Shown: positions 26,745 to 36,335 of the stretch, one piece after another
How positions within the stretch are numbered: the first letter of the stretch is position 1
Layout of the letters: each line of letters starts with the position of its first letter
NCBI GenBank assembly: GCA_009840115.1
Contig: VXOJ01000017.1
Coordinates: forward strand, 29,544-93,543
Reading direction: 5' to 3'
DNA from: Gemmatimonadales bacterium
Lineage (GTDB): Bacteria > Gemmatimonadota > Gemmatimonadetes > Palauibacterales > Palauibacteraceae
DNA: 64,000 bases
Notes under the pieces: model-generated
Databases searched by the model: none
Told to the model about the DNA's origin: nothing
Seen by the model: only the letters and a program-made list of their open reading frames with translations
Position numbers and translations under genes: made by a program

Positions 26745-28111
26745 TGCCCATCCACTCCGGAATCTTCCGCGAATACGACATTCGCGGGATCGTCGGGGAC
26801 GACCTGACGGAGACGGCGGCCGAACTCGTGGGGCGCGCCTTCGGGACGGAACTCGCGGACCGCCCGGCGCCGCGCGTCGTCGTCGGCCACGACAACCGGC
26901 CTTCGTCTCCGGCGCTCACAGCCGCCCTGTGCCGCGGCCTGTGCGCGGCCGGCGTCGACGTGACGACGGTCGGCACGGTCCCCACGCCGACCCTCTATTT
27001 CGCGGCGATCGAGTTCGGGACGGACGGGGCGATTCAGATCACCGGATCCCACAACCCGCCCGAATACAACGGCATCAAGATGGTGCGGGACGGCGCGGCG
27101 CTCTACGGCCCGGCGATCCGTGCCCTCCGCGACCGGATCGAGGCGGAGGCCTTCGTGTCGGGCCGCGGGGAGATGCGGGAGGCGGAGATCCTCGACCGCT
27201 ACGTGGAGGAGATCGCCGCGCGGGGACGCGTCGAGGGCGACGTGCGCATGGTGCTCGACTGCGGGAACGGGGTGGGGAGCGTCATCGCGGTGCGCGCCCT
27301 GACCGCTGCGGGCATCGACGTGGACGGCCTCTACTGCGAGTCGGACGGGACCTTCCCGAACCACCACCCGGACCCGACGGTGGACGAATATATCCGGGAC
27401 CTCATCGCGCGCGTGCCCGCGACCGGCGCGGACCTCGGCGTGGGACTCGACGGGGACGCGGACCGGATCGGCGCCGTGACCGAAGAGGGGAGGATCATCC
27501 GGGGCGACCACCTGCTGCTTCTGTTCGCGAAGGAAGTGCTCGCGGAACGGCCGGGGGCCGAGGTCGTGTTCGACGTGAAGTGCTCGCAGGCGCTGCCCCG
27601 GGTCATCCGGGCCCACGGCGGCGTCCCCGTGATGTGGAAGACGGGACACTCGCTCATCAAGGAGCGCATGCGGGCCGGGGGATCTCCGATCGCGGGTGAG
27701 ATGAGCGGGCATATCTGCTTTGCGGACAGGTTCTTCGGCACGGACGACGCGATCTACGCGGCGGCCCGCCTCGCGGGTCTCGTGTCCCGCTCGGGACGCC
27801 GGCTGTCGGAGTTGGCGGCGGAGATTCCGAGCTATCCGGCGACGCCCGAACTGCGCCTGGACTGTCCGGAAGAGCGGAAGTTCGGCCTCGTGGCGGAGGC
27901 GGTCCGCTTCTTCCGCGAACGGTACGAGGTCATCGACATCGACGGCGTGCGCGTCCTGTTTGACGGCGGGTGGCTGCTGATCCGGGCGAGCAACACCCAG
28001 CCGGCCGTCGTGGCGCGCGTGGAGGCGGACACGGAGGAGCGCCTGCGCGAGATCGCGGGCGTGGCGCGGACGTTCCTGGCCGGTCAGGGGGTCGACCTGC
28101 CGGCGGTTTGA
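26744..28111 (+). CDS. Phosphomannomutase/phosphoglucomutase
   Basis: Alpha-D-phosphohexomutase that moves phosphate between C6 and C1 of mannose or glucose, feeding nucleotide sugars for LPS and glycans. Seen: four family segments: the phosphoserine loop ITGSHNPPEYNGIKM with Ser102, the metal loop VGLDGDADRIGAV, the sugar-binding GEMSGHICF, and the phosphate-binding RASNTQPAVVARVEA. GEMSGH is typical of bifunctional PMM/PGM. 455 aa. The start overlaps the nuoN stop by one base, so it is likely expressed at the end of the nuo transcript. Confidence 0.94.
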   Translation: MPIHSGIFREYDIRGIVGDDLTETAAELVGRAFGTELADRPAPRVVVGHDNRPSSPALTAALCRGLCAAGVDVTTVGTVPTPTLYFAAIEFGTDGAIQITGSHNPPEYNGIKMVRDGAALYGPAIRALRDRIEAEAFVSGRGEMREAEILDRYVEEIAARGRVEGDVRMVLDCGNGVGSVIAVRALTAAGIDVDGLYCESDGTFPNHHPDPTVDEYIRDLIARVPATGADLGVGLDGDADRIGAVTEEGRIIRGDHLLLLFAKEVLAERPGAEVVFDVKCSQALPRVIRAHGGVPVMWKTGHSLIKERMRAGGSPIAGEMSGHICFADRFFGTDDAIYAAARLAGLVSRSGRRLSELAAEIPSYPATPELRLDCPEERKFGLVAEAVRFFRERYEVIDIDGVRVLFDGGWLLIRASNTQPAVVARVEADTEERLREIAGVARTFLAGQGVDLPAV

Positions 28112-28126
28112 CGCGAAATTCGGAGC

Positions 28127-28144
28127 ATGACGACGATCCTATGA
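28127..28144 (+). other. Five-codon leader ORF overlapping the sucC start
   Basis: ATG at 28127 opens a five-codon frame (MTTIL) whose TGA (28142-28144) overlaps the sucC ATG as ATGA. sucC lacks a Shine-Dalgarno sequence at normal spacing. Confidence 0.25.
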
Positions 28145-29292
28145 ACATTCACGAATTCCAGGCGCGGGCGATCTTCGCGCGGCACGGCATCCCCGTGCCG
28201 GAGGCCGAGGTCGCCGCGACCGCGGACGAAGCCGCGGCGGCGGCCGAACGCTTCGGCGGACAAGTGGTCGTCAAGGCCCAGGTCCACGCCGGAGGCCGCG
28301 GCAAGGCGGGAGGCGTCAAGCTCGCCGCGACCCCGGCCGAGGCGCGCGACAGCGCCCACGCCATCCTCGGGATGGAGATCAAGGGAATCGAGGTGCGGCG
28401 GGTCCTCGTCGCGCCGGCCGAGGACATCGCCTCCGAGGCCTATGTCGGCATCGTGCTCGACCGGGCGCGCCAGGCGGACACGATCATGGTCTCCTCGGAG
28501 GGCGGTGTCGACATCGAGGAGGTCGCCGCGACGATGCCCGGGGCGATCCGGAAGGTCGCCGTGGACCCGCGCTACGGGCTCCTCGCCCACCAGGCGGCCC
28601 TGCTCGGCCATCACCTCTACGACGACGCGGGCGCGGCGCGGCAGGCTTCGTCCATCATCGCGAAGCTCTACGAGGCGTACCGGGCGAGCGGCGCCATGCT
28701 GGCGGAAATCAACCCGATGATCGTGAACCCGGCCGGAGAGGTGAAGGCGATCGACGCGAAGATGAACATCGACGACAACGCCCTCTTCCGGCTTCCCGAC
28801 ATCGCCGCGCTTCGCGACACGGAGGCGGAGAATCCGGCCGAGGTGCGGGCGCGGGAGGCCCAACTCTCCTACATCCCGCTCGACGGCAACGTCGGGTGCT
28901 GCGTGAACGGGGCCGGCCTCGCGATGGCCACGATGGACCTGGTCAAGTACTACGGCGGCGAGCCGGCGAACTTCCTCGACATCGGGGGCTCCTCGAATCC
29001 CGACAAGGTCGTGGCGGCGCTCGAACTCATCACCGCGGACCCGAACGTGAAGTCGATTCTGTTCAACATCTTCGGCGGCATCACGCGCTGCGACGACGTC
29101 GCGAACGGGATCGTGGAGGCGACGGACCGCATGGAACTCGGGGTGCCGATCACGATCCGCCTGACGGGAACGAACGAGGAGGAGGGCGTCGCGATCCTCG
29201 CTGCGCGGGGGTTCGAGGCGATGGTGGACATGGACCGGGCGGTGGAGACCGCCGTGCGCCGCGCGGGCGGCGCCACGGAGGGCGGCCGCTGA
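28141..29292 (+). CDS. sucC: Succinyl-CoA synthetase beta subunit
   Basis: ADP/GDP-binding subunit of the TCA-cycle enzyme that makes ATP or GTP from succinyl-CoA. Seen: ATP-grasp N-terminus [51 protein letters not shown], and the CoA-ligase part [14 protein letters not shown] and [14 protein letters not shown]. 383 aa. It follows the phosphohexomutase by 29 bases and overlaps sucD by one. Confidence 0.96.
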   Translation: MNIHEFQARAIFARHGIPVPEAEVAATADEAAAAAERFGGQVVVKAQVHAGGRGKAGGVKLAATPAEARDSAHAILGMEIKGIEVRRVLVAPAEDIASEAYVGIVLDRARQADTIMVSSEGGVDIEEVAATMPGAIRKVAVDPRYGLLAHQAALLGHHLYDDAGAARQASSIIAKLYEAYRASGAMLAEINPMIVNPAGEVKAIDAKMNIDDNALFRLPDIAALRDTEAENPAEVRAREAQLSYIPLDGNVGCCVNGAGLAMATMDLVKYYGGEPANFLDIGGSSNPDKVVAALELITADPNVKSILFNIFGGITRCDDVANGIVEATDRMELGVPITIRLTGTNEEEGVAILAARGFEAMVDMDRAVETAVRRAGGATEGGR

Positions 29293-30158
29293 TGGGGATC
29301 TTCATCGGGGACGATACGAGGCTCGTGGTCCAGGGAATCACGGGGCGCGACGGCTCGTTCCACACGCGGCAGATGATGGAGTACGGCACGCGCGTCGTGG
29401 CCGGCGTGACGCCGGGGAAGGGCGGCCGGTCGTTCGACGACGCCGTGCCCGTGTTCGACACCGTGGAGGAGGTGGTGGCCGAGGCGGAGGCGAACACGAG
29501 CGTCATCTACGTGCCCGCGCGCTTCGCGGCGGACGCGGTGTTCGAGGCGGCGGACGCGGGGATCGCGCTCATCGTGTGCATCACCGAGGGCGTGCCCGTC
29601 GGGGACATGCTGCGCGTGCTGCCGTACGTGCGGGAGAAGGGCGCGCGTCTCATCGGCCCCAACTGCCCGGGGCTCATCGTCCCCGGCCGCTGCAAGGTCG
29701 GGATTCTCCCGGGCCAGATCGTGCGCGAGGGGCCGGTCGGGATCGTGAGCCGTTCCGGCACGCTCACGTACGAGGTCATCTTCCAGCTCACGCGGGCCGG
29801 CATCGGACAGTCCGCCTGCGTCGGGATCGGGGGCGACCCGCTCATCGGCACGGACTTCGTCGATTGTCTGGCGGCGTTCGAGGCGGACCCGGAGACGGAG
29901 GCCGTCGCGGTGATCGGGGAGATCGGCGGGACGGACGAGCAGGTGGCGGCGGAGTACGTGTCGCGGGAGATGAGCAAGCCCGTCGTCGGGTTCATCGCGG
30001 GCCAGACGGCACCTCCCGGCCGGCGCATGGGGCACGCGGGCGCGATCATCTCGGGCTCCGAGGGGACGGCGGAGGAGAAGATCCGCGCCTTCGAGAGCCA
30101 CGGGATCGGCGTCGCCCGGCGGCCCGCCGACCTGGTGGGTCTGATCCGCGACCGCTAG
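29292..30158 (+). CDS. sucD: Succinyl-CoA synthetase alpha subunit
   Basis: Catalytic subunit bearing the phosphohistidine. Seen: CoA-binding [15 protein letters not shown] and the AGVTPGKGG loop, [12 protein letters not shown], the [10 protein letters not shown] segment, and the active-site His248 in [12 protein letters not shown]. 288 aa. Its ATG overlaps the sucC stop, fitting equal expression of the two subunits. Confidence 0.96.
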   Translation: MGIFIGDDTRLVVQGITGRDGSFHTRQMMEYGTRVVAGVTPGKGGRSFDDAVPVFDTVEEVVAEAEANTSVIYVPARFAADAVFEAADAGIALIVCITEGVPVGDMLRVLPYVREKGARLIGPNCPGLIVPGRCKVGILPGQIVREGPVGIVSRSGTLTYEVIFQLTRAGIGQSACVGIGGDPLIGTDFVDCLAAFEADPETEAVAVIGEIGGTDEQVAAEYVSREMSKPVVGFIAGQTAPPGRRMGHAGAIISGSEGTAEEKIRAFESHGIGVARRPADLVGLIRDR

Positions 30159-30207
30159 GGCGGGTCGGGGGCGGGACGCGGCGACGCAGAACCGGCGGGA
30201 GGCGACA

Positions 30208-30666
30208 ATGAAGGTACGGGAGATCATGACCCGCGACGTGACCACGGTCCCTCCCGGCATGACGGTGGAGGCGGCGGCGGACATGCTCGCGCGCCGCCGG
30301 CTCCGCGCGATGCCGGTCATCGACGACGAGGGCCATGTGCTCGGGATGCTCACGGACCGCCTGTTGATCAGCCGCCTCCTGCCCGCGCTCGAGCGGGCGG
30401 AGGCGGGCCGGCCGACGACGGGAAGCGTCCACGCCGGCGAGGTGCGAGACATCATGGAACGGGCCGTGATGTGCGTGAAGGAGGACGAACCGCTGGCCAA
30501 CGTGGTTCGCCTGATGCTGGACAGGGAGATCGAACGTTTTCCCGTCGTCCGCGAAGGCGAGCTCGTCGGGTTCCTGACGCGCGGTGACATCATCCGAAGG
30601 CTCCTTCTTCGGGACGCGGCGGGCGAGGCGGAAGAAACGGAAGCCGAAGAAACGAAAGGGGAGTGA
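30208..30666 (+). CDS. Two-CBS-domain protein
   Basis: A small stand-alone protein with two CBS modules (about residues 1-60 and 80-140), a fold that usually senses adenine nucleotides. Seen: KVREIMTRDVTTVPPGM, DEGHVLGMLTDRLLISRLL, then DIMERAVMCVKEDEPL and REGELVGFLTRGDIIRRLL. It ends in a run of acidic residues. Good ribosome site GGGAGG before the ATG. Position between sucCD and ndk suggests a link to energy charge, but the target is unknown. Confidence 0.88.
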   Translation: MKVREIMTRDVTTVPPGMTVEAAADMLARRRLRAMPVIDDEGHVLGMLTDRLLISRLLPALERAEAGRPTTGSVHAGEVRDIMERAVMCVKEDEPLANVVRLMLDREIERFPVVREGELVGFLTRGDIIRRLLLRDAAGEAEETEAEETKGE

Positions 30667-30670
30667 AGCC

Positions 30671-31096
30671 GTGCAGACGATGACGCTCGCGATCATCAAG
30701 CCCGATGCGTTCGGGTCCGGGAAGGCCGGCAGGGTCCTCGCGGCGCTCGAGGACGCGGGCTTTCGCATACGGGGGTCACGGGTTCTGCGGCTCCGGCGCG
30801 CCGGAGCCGAAGCCTTCTATGCCGTGCACCGGGAGCGGCCCTTCTTCGGGGCGCTCGTGGAGTTCATGACGTCGGGGCCCTGCATGGCGCTCGCGCTCGA
30901 ACACGACCGCGCGGTGCCCTACCTGCGCGAGGTCATCGGCGCCACGGACCCGGCGGAGGCCGCGCCGGGCACCGTGCGCGCGCTGTACGCGGAGAGCAAG
31001 GAGCGCAACGCGATCCACGGCTCCGACTCGGACGAGAACGCGAGGGCGGAACTCGGCTTTTTCTTCGGACAGGTCGACCTCATCGAGAGCGCGTGA
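30671..31096 (+). CDS. ndk: Nucleoside diphosphate kinase
   Basis: Transfers the gamma-phosphate between nucleoside triphosphates and diphosphates through a phosphohistidine. Seen: TLAIIKPDAFG at the N-terminus, the HRERPFFGALVEFMTSGP segment, and catalytic His116 in ERNAIHGSDSDENA. 141 aa. I chose the GTG at 30671, with GGGGAG upstream, over the ATG three codons later. Its stop overlaps the next GTG. Confidence 0.94.
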   Translation: MQTMTLAIIKPDAFGSGKAGRVLAALEDAGFRIRGSRVLRLRRAGAEAFYAVHRERPFFGALVEFMTSGPCMALALEHDRAVPYLREVIGATDPAEAAPGTVRALYAESKERNAIHGSDSDENARAELGFFFGQVDLIESA

Positions 31097-31692
31097 GCCC
31101 GCGTCGCGCATCGCCGCCGCCGGACCCGGCGGAATCTGCGCGAATCGGACTTGCGGGCCTCGACGCCGGCCCCATCGAGCGGGCGTTTCGCGTCGAGACG
31201 CCGGACGAATCGCTCGGCGCGTTGCCGCTCCCCTTCGAGTACGTCGACATCGAGGTCGAAATCCGGAAGGCGGATGGGGCCTCGGTTCGCGCCCGGGGCA
31301 CGCTCGGCGCGCGGGCCACGGTCGAGTGCCGCCGCTGCCTCGATCCGACCCGGGTCCGTGTGCGCGCCAGGTGGGACGCGCTATACCGCCCGCCCGCCCG
31401 GGTCACGCCGGGCGAAGAGGGGGTCTGGGTGCTGGACGCCGAGTCGGGCGAACTGGACCTGGCGGGGCCGATCCGCGAGGAGTTGTGGGTCCAGGCGCCC
31501 GCCTGGGTGGAGTGCTCGCCCGAGTGCCCGGGGCTCTGCCCGGCGTGCGGCGCGCGGGTCGCGGAACAGCCGTGCCGCTGCCCGCCGCCTGAACCCGACG
31601 CGCGCTGGGCCGCGCTGGAGGGACTGGGAGGAGGTTCGGCGGACGCCTCGGAGGGCGCTTCGGAGGGGGCCCCGGAGGGCGAAATTCCTTGA
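31093..31692 (+). CDS. DUF177 (YceD-like) protein
   Basis: A 199 aa DUF177 protein. The family is found next to rpmF in most bacteria and has been linked to rRNA/ribosome maturation. Seen: ATVECRRCLDPTRVRV in the middle and the C-terminal metal-like Cys cluster CSPECPGLCPACGARV, then EQPCRC. The C-terminal ~20 residues are a Ser/Glu/Gly-rich tail. GTG start overlaps the ndk stop. Confidence 0.9.
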   Translation: MSPRRASPPPDPAESARIGLAGLDAGPIERAFRVETPDESLGALPLPFEYVDIEVEIRKADGASVRARGTLGARATVECRRCLDPTRVRVRARWDALYRPPARVTPGEEGVWVLDAESGELDLAGPIREELWVQAPAWVECSPECPGLCPACGARVAEQPCRCPPPEPDARWAALEGLGGGSADASEGASEGAPEGEIP

Positions 31693-31717
31693 CATTCGGG
31701 GGCGAAAAGCGCCAGTT
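31689..31717 (+). promoter_or_regulatory. Possible weak promoter before rpmF
   Basis: A perfect TTGACA (31689-31694) overlaps the DUF177 stop codon. At 17 bases the -10 would be CCAGTT (31712-31717), a poor match, so this may be only a chance -35. Confidence 0.22.
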
Positions 31718-31776
31718 ACCACGCTCCGTTCGAACGTCGCGGAGTTCCATTCGATGGCCAGGAGTGAGTTGACGAT

Positions 31777-31959
31777 ATGGCTGTTCCCAAGAGACGGACG
31801 TCGAAGCAGCGCAAGCGCAAGCGGCGCACGCACTACAGGGCGCCGGACAACGCGCGCCAGGCGTGTCCCAAGTGCGGGGATCCGAAGCGACCGCATCGCG
31901 TCTGCCCGACCTGCGGCTACTACGCGGACCGCGAGGTCGTTCAGGTCGACGACTTTTGA
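31777..31959 (+). CDS. rpmF: 50S ribosomal protein L32
   Basis: Small zinc-binding protein of the large ribosomal subunit. Seen: AVPKRRTSKQRKRKRRTHY at the N-terminus and the two Cys pairs CPKCGD and CPTCGYY that hold zinc. 60 aa. It starts the usual rpmF-plsX-fab order, and the Cys form suggests a non-starved, zinc-replete paralogue. Confidence 0.97.
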   Translation: MAVPKRRTSKQRKRKRRTHYRAPDNARQACPKCGDPKRPHRVCPTCGYYADREVVQVDDF

Positions 31960-32027
31960 AGCCCCCGAGCGCGGCCGCCGCCCTCCGGCGGCCGGGCCGG
32001 GTAGATGAGTCGGGCGAGCAGCCCGTG

Positions 32028-33008
32028 ATGCGGGTAGCGCTCGATCTGCTGGGCGGAGACGCCGCGCCGGAAGCCACGCTGCAGGCCGCCGCGGCGGCGC
32101 TCGACGCGTGGCCGGACGATCTTTCCCTCCTGCTCGTGGGGCCCGGCGATCTCCTGCGCGAAGCACGAAGCCGCTTCCCGCGCGACCGGGTGGCGTGGCT
32201 CGCGGCGGAGGAGTTCATCGGCCCGGCGGAACCGCCCGCCCTCGCCGTGCGGCGGAAGGCCGACAGCACCGTGGTCCGCGGCCTCGAGGCCGTGCGCGAC
32301 GGGAGGGCCGACGGCTTCGTGTCCGCCGGGCCGACGGGAGCCACCGTCGTGGCTTCGGTGCTCACGCTCGGCTTGCTCCCCGGCGTGGACCGCCCGCCCG
32401 TGGGCGCCCTCTTCCCGACCGCGACCGGGCGCGTGCTCGTCATGGACGTAGGCGCGAACGTGGACGTCCGTCCGCGGCAACTGCACCAGTTCGCGCACCT
32501 GGGCTCGACCTATCTGCGCCGGACGCTTTCGGTCGGGCGGCCGCGGGTCGGCCTCCTCAACATCGGCGTGGAGGGAGAGAAGGGAGGAGGCGCGATCGCG
32601 ACGGCCCACGGGCTCCTCTCCGCCGACCCGGAGCTCCATTTCGTCGGCAACGTGGAGGGACACCAGATCGTGACCGGGGCCTGCGACGTGCTCGTGTGCG
32701 GCGGTTTCGTCGGCAACGTGCTGCTCAAGTTCTACGAGTCGATCGCCGAGTTCGTGCTCGGGATCTTCCGCAACGCCGGCGTGGGCGAAGGGGGCGAACT
32801 CGGCGAGGCGCTGCGCTTTCTCGACTACGCCGAGTACGGCGGCGCGCCCCTGTTCGGCGTGGACGGAGTCACGGTCATCTGTCACGGGACTTCCCCCTCG
32901 CGCGCCATCATGAACGGGATTCGCACGGCGGCCGACTGCGCCGCTTCGGGCTTCACCTCCGTCACGCGCACCTCCCTCGCCCGGATGCCGCAGGAGAGCG
33001 GCGCGTGA
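32028..33008 (+). CDS. plsX: Phosphate acyltransferase PlsX
   Basis: Makes acyl-phosphate from acyl-ACP for phospholipid synthesis; peripheral membrane. Seen: ALDLLGGDAAPEATLQAA, FVSAGPTGATVVAS, MDVGANVDVRPRQLHQFA, LLNIGVEGEKGG, CGGFVGNVLLKFYES and GHGTSPSRAI-type CHGTSPSRAIMNGI. 326 aa from the ATG at 32028; a GTG one codon earlier is possible. Its stop overlaps the fabD start. Confidence 0.95.
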   Translation: MRVALDLLGGDAAPEATLQAAAAALDAWPDDLSLLLVGPGDLLREARSRFPRDRVAWLAAEEFIGPAEPPALAVRRKADSTVVRGLEAVRDGRADGFVSAGPTGATVVASVLTLGLLPGVDRPPVGALFPTATGRVLVMDVGANVDVRPRQLHQFAHLGSTYLRRTLSVGRPRVGLLNIGVEGEKGGGAIATAHGLLSADPELHFVGNVEGHQIVTGACDVLVCGGFVGNVLLKFYESIAEFVLGIFRNAGVGEGGELGEALRFLDYAEYGGAPLFGVDGVTVICHGTSPSRAIMNGIRTAADCAASGFTSVTRTSLARMPQESGA

Positions 33009-33940
33009 GCAGGGTCGCGCTCCTCTTTCCGGGACAGGGCGCCCAGTACGTGGGCATGGGGCGGGACCTGGCGGAAGACGACGGGTCGGTGCGGGAACTC
33101 TACGAGCGCGCGGACGATACGCTCGGCATGCCGCTGAGCCGGATCTGCTGGGAGGGGCCCGAGGAGGAGCTTCGGGCGACCGAGAACGCGCAACCGGCAA
33201 TCATGCTGCACTCCTTCGCCATCTGGCACCTCATCGCCGCGCGCGCCGGGGAAGCGGGCATCGGGGCGGGACATTCGCTCGGCGAACTGTCGGCGTACCT
33301 CGTGTCCGACGCCTTCGGCTTCGAGGACGGCCTCCGGATCGTGCGCGAGCGCGGACGGCTCATGGGGGCCTCGGGCGCGGACCGGCCGGGCACGATGGCC
33401 GCCGTACTCGGGTTGGACGCGGAATCCGTGGCCGACGCCTGCGAGCGGGCGGGGGCGGCCGGGGGGATCGCCGTGCCCGCGAATCTCAACGCGCCGGGCC
33501 AGGTCGTCATCAGCGGCGATGTCGAGACCGTGGCCGCGGCGGGTCGGCTCGCTTCGGAGGCCGGCGCGCGCCGCGTCCTCCCGCTCAACGTGAGCGGCGC
33601 GTTCCATTCGCCCCTCATGGCGACGGCGGCCGAAGGGCTGGCGGCGGCACTCGAGGGGACGGATTGGCGCGATCCCTCGTTTCCCATCGTCTCCAACGCC
33701 ACGGCGACGCCCGTGACGGAATCCGGGGAGGCGCGGAGAACCCTCATCCTGCAGCTCACGTCGCCCGTCCGGTGGATGGAGGGGATCGACCGCATCCGCG
33801 AGACGGGGACCGCGCGCTGGCTCGAGGTCGGACCCGGAAACGTGCTCTCGGGCCTCGCCCGCCGCATCGATCGAAGCCTGCGCGTGACCGCGGTCGGAGA
33901 CTCGCCGTCCGTGGACGCCTACCTCGGATCTTCGGACTGA
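33005..33940 (+). CDS. fabD: Malonyl-CoA:ACP transacylase
   Basis: Loads malonyl groups onto acyl carrier protein, supplying the elongation cycle. Seen: LLFPGQGAQYVGMG, the nucleophile Ser91 in GAGHSLGELSAY, Arg in VRERGRLM, catalytic His201 in SGAFHSPLM, and EVGPGNVLSGL near the end. 311 aa, GTG start overlapping plsX. Confidence 0.96.
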   Translation: MSRVALLFPGQGAQYVGMGRDLAEDDGSVRELYERADDTLGMPLSRICWEGPEEELRATENAQPAIMLHSFAIWHLIAARAGEAGIGAGHSLGELSAYLVSDAFGFEDGLRIVRERGRLMGASGADRPGTMAAVLGLDAESVADACERAGAAGGIAVPANLNAPGQVVISGDVETVAAAGRLASEAGARRVLPLNVSGAFHSPLMATAAEGLAAALEGTDWRDPSFPIVSNATATPVTESGEARRTLILQLTSPVRWMEGIDRIRETGTARWLEVGPGNVLSGLARRIDRSLRVTAVGDSPSVDAYLGSSD

Positions 33941-33951
33941 AGGGTGCCTGC

Positions 33952-34695
33952 ATGAGTGAACTCACGGGGGAGATCGCGATCGTCACGGGGGCGACGCGCG
34001 GCATCGGGACCGCGATCGCGGAGGAACTGGCCCGCGCGGGCGCGTGCGTCGCCGTGATCGGCACCGGGGCGGACCGCGCCCGGGCCGTGGCCGAGGGCCT
34101 GCCCGGCGAGGGCCACGCGGGCTTCGGCTGCGACGTCTCCGACCCGGAGGCGTGCAAGCGACTCGTCGCGGACGTGTCCGAGACGCTCGGCGCCGCGACG
34201 ATCCTCGTGAACAACGCCGGGATCACGCGCGACAACATCCTCCTCCGCCTCAAGGACGAGGACTGGCGGTCCGTGCTCGACACGAACCTGTCGGGGGCCT
34301 TCTATCTCATGCGGGCCGTCGCCCGCGGCATGATGAAGCGGCGCGCCGGAAACATCGTGAACATCTCCAGCGTCGTGGGCTTGACGGGAAACCGCGGCCA
34401 GTCCAACTATGCGGCGGCCAAAGCCGCCCTGATCTCGCTCACCCGAAGCGTCGCTCAGGAGCTTGCGAGTCGCGGCGTGCGGGCCAACGCGGTCGCCCCC
34501 GGGTTCATCTCGACCGACATGACCTCGGGACTGCCCGAAAGCGTTCAAAAAGCCATGTCGGAGAGGATTCCCCTCGGCCGGCCGGGGTCCCCGGAAGATG
34601 TCGCCACGGTGGTGCGATTTCTCGTCGGTCCCGGGGCTTCGTACGTTACCGGGCAGGTGATCGTCGTCGACGGCGGGATGGTCATGCAGTCGTAG
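33952..34695 (+). CDS. fabG: 3-oxoacyl-[ACP] reductase
   Basis: NADPH-dependent reductase of the fatty-acid elongation cycle, short-chain dehydrogenase fold. Seen: TGATRGIGTAIAEEL, NNAGITRDNILL, the catalytic Ser140, Tyr153 and Lys157 (the SNYAAAKAAL segment), and VDGGMVMQS at the end. 247 aa, full length. Confidence 0.96.
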   Translation: MSELTGEIAIVTGATRGIGTAIAEELARAGACVAVIGTGADRARAVAEGLPGEGHAGFGCDVSDPEACKRLVADVSETLGAATILVNNAGITRDNILLRLKDEDWRSVLDTNLSGAFYLMRAVARGMMKRRAGNIVNISSVVGLTGNRGQSNYAAAKAALISLTRSVAQELASRGVRANAVAPGFISTDMTSGLPESVQKAMSERIPLGRPGSPEDVATVVRFLVGPGASYVTGQVIVVDGGMVMQS

Positions 34696-34752
34696 CGTCG
34701 GGAAACAGGGGCCGCGGGTCGGTCCCCTTCATTACAAGGAGAACACGCAATC

Positions 34753-34983
34753 ATGGACAACGCGGCACGCGTGCGGGAGATCATCGCGCAGGAACTCGGC
34801 GTGGAGCAGGAGAAGGTGGTGGACGACGCGAACTTCGTCGATGATCTGGGCGCCGACTCGCTCGATACCGTCGAACTCGTGATGGCTTTCGAGGAGGAGT
34901 TCGGGATCGAGATCCCGGATGAGGACGCGGAGAGGATGCAGACGGTCGCGGAGGCCATCGCGTATCTGAACGAGAAGGTCTAG
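34753..34983 (+). CDS. acpP: Acyl carrier protein
   Basis: Carries growing acyl chains on a phosphopantetheine arm. Seen: attachment Ser36 in [12 protein letters not shown], and acidic helices typical of ACP ([17 protein letters not shown]). 76 aa. Clear AAGGAG ribosome site before the ATG. Confidence 0.97.
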   Translation: MDNAARVREIIAQELGVEQEKVVDDANFVDDLGADSLDTVELVMAFEEEFGIEIPDEDAERMQTVAEAIAYLNEKV

Positions 34984-35027
34984 GGAGGCTTCGTACGGGC
35001 GGCCGGCGCCCGCAGGCCTTTCATTTC

Positions 35028-36278
35028 ATGAGAAGACGTGTAGCGATCACGGGGATCGGCCTCGTCACCCCGATCGGACTCGATCCCGACTCGACCTGGG
35101 ACGCGCTCCTCCGCGGCGTGAGCGGCGCGGGGCCCATCACCCAGTTCGACGCATCCGACCAGTCGGTCCGCTTCGCCTGCGAGGTGAAGGACTTCGACCC
35201 GGCGCAGTACATGGACCGGAAGGACGCCCGACGGGCGGACCGGTTCCTCCACTTCTCGATGGCCGCGGCGGAGCAGGCCGTGACCGAGGCCGGGTTCGCG
35301 GATGGATTCGGAGAGCTTCCCCCGGATCGGGTCGGCGTGCTCATCGGCGTCGGGATCGGCGGGCTTCCGCTGCTCGAGGCCCAGCACGAGAAGCTCCTCG
35401 CCGGCGGACCCCGGCGCGTCTCCCCCTTCTTCATCCCCATGTTCATCCCGGACATGGCTTCGGGGATGGTGTCGATGCGGTACGGGGCGCAGGGCCCCAA
35501 CTATGCGACCGTCTCGGCCTGCGCCTCCAGCGGCCATTCCGTCGGGCTGGCCTTCCGCTCGATCCGGAACGGCGAGGCCGACGTGATGATCACGGGGGGC
35601 AGCGAGTCCACCATCACGCCGCTCGCGGTCGCCGGCTTCGCGAACATGCGGGCGATGTCGACGCGCAACGACGATCCGAAGCGGGCCTCGCGCCCCTTCG
35701 ACGCGCACCGCGACGGGTTCGTGCTCGGGGAGGGCGCGGGGATGTTCATCCTCGAGGAACTCGAGCACGCGAAGGCACGCGGGGCGACGATCCTCGGGGA
35801 GGTGGCGGGCTTCGGACAGAGCGCGGATGCCTACCACATGACGGCGCCGGCGCCGGATGGCTCGGGGGCGCGGCTCGCCATGGAGCAGGCGCTCGACGAC
35901 GCGGGACTCGACCCGGCGGACGTCGGGTACATCAACGCCCACGGCACGTCGACGCCCGCGAACGACGTGTCCGAGACGAAGGCGATCAAGGACGTCCTGG
36001 GCGACCACGCGTATTCGATCGTCGTGGGTTCGACGAAGTCGATGACGGGGCACACGCTCGGGGCGGCCGGGGCCATAGAGGGGGCGATCTCCGCTCTCGT
36101 CTGCCTGCGCGGAATCATCCCGCCCACGATCAACTTCGAGGAAGCGGATCCCGAGTGCGATCTCGAATACGCCCACGGAGGCGTGCTGGAACGCGAGGTC
36201 GAGGTCGCGCTCTCGAATTCTTTCGGGTTCGGCGGCCACAACGTCTGTCTGGCCGTCCGGCGCTGGAACGACGACTAG
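35028..36278 (+). CDS. fabF: 3-oxoacyl-[ACP] synthase II
   Basis: Condensing enzyme that extends acyl-ACP. Seen: the catalytic triad Cys165 in VSACASSGHSVG, His305 in NAHGTSTPAND and His342 in MTGHTLGAAG, plus GSESTITPLAVAGF and the C-terminal NSFGFGGHNV. 416 aa. No Shine-Dalgarno is visible just upstream of the ATG, though the start agrees with the family. Confidence 0.96.
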   Translation: MRRRVAITGIGLVTPIGLDPDSTWDALLRGVSGAGPITQFDASDQSVRFACEVKDFDPAQYMDRKDARRADRFLHFSMAAAEQAVTEAGFADGFGELPPDRVGVLIGVGIGGLPLLEAQHEKLLAGGPRRVSPFFIPMFIPDMASGMVSMRYGAQGPNYATVSACASSGHSVGLAFRSIRNGEADVMITGGSESTITPLAVAGFANMRAMSTRNDDPKRASRPFDAHRDGFVLGEGAGMFILEELEHAKARGATILGEVAGFGQSADAYHMTAPAPDGSGARLAMEQALDDAGLDPADVGYINAHGTSTPANDVSETKAIKDVLGDHAYSIVVGSTKSMTGHTLGAAGAIEGAISALVCLRGIIPPTINFEEADPECDLEYAHGGVLEREVEVALSNSFGFGGHNVCLAVRRWNDD

Positions 36279-36335
36279 GACGCTAGCGGCCTTCCGCGCG
36301 GGCGGCGCCCGCGGCGGATCGGCCGGGAGGATACG

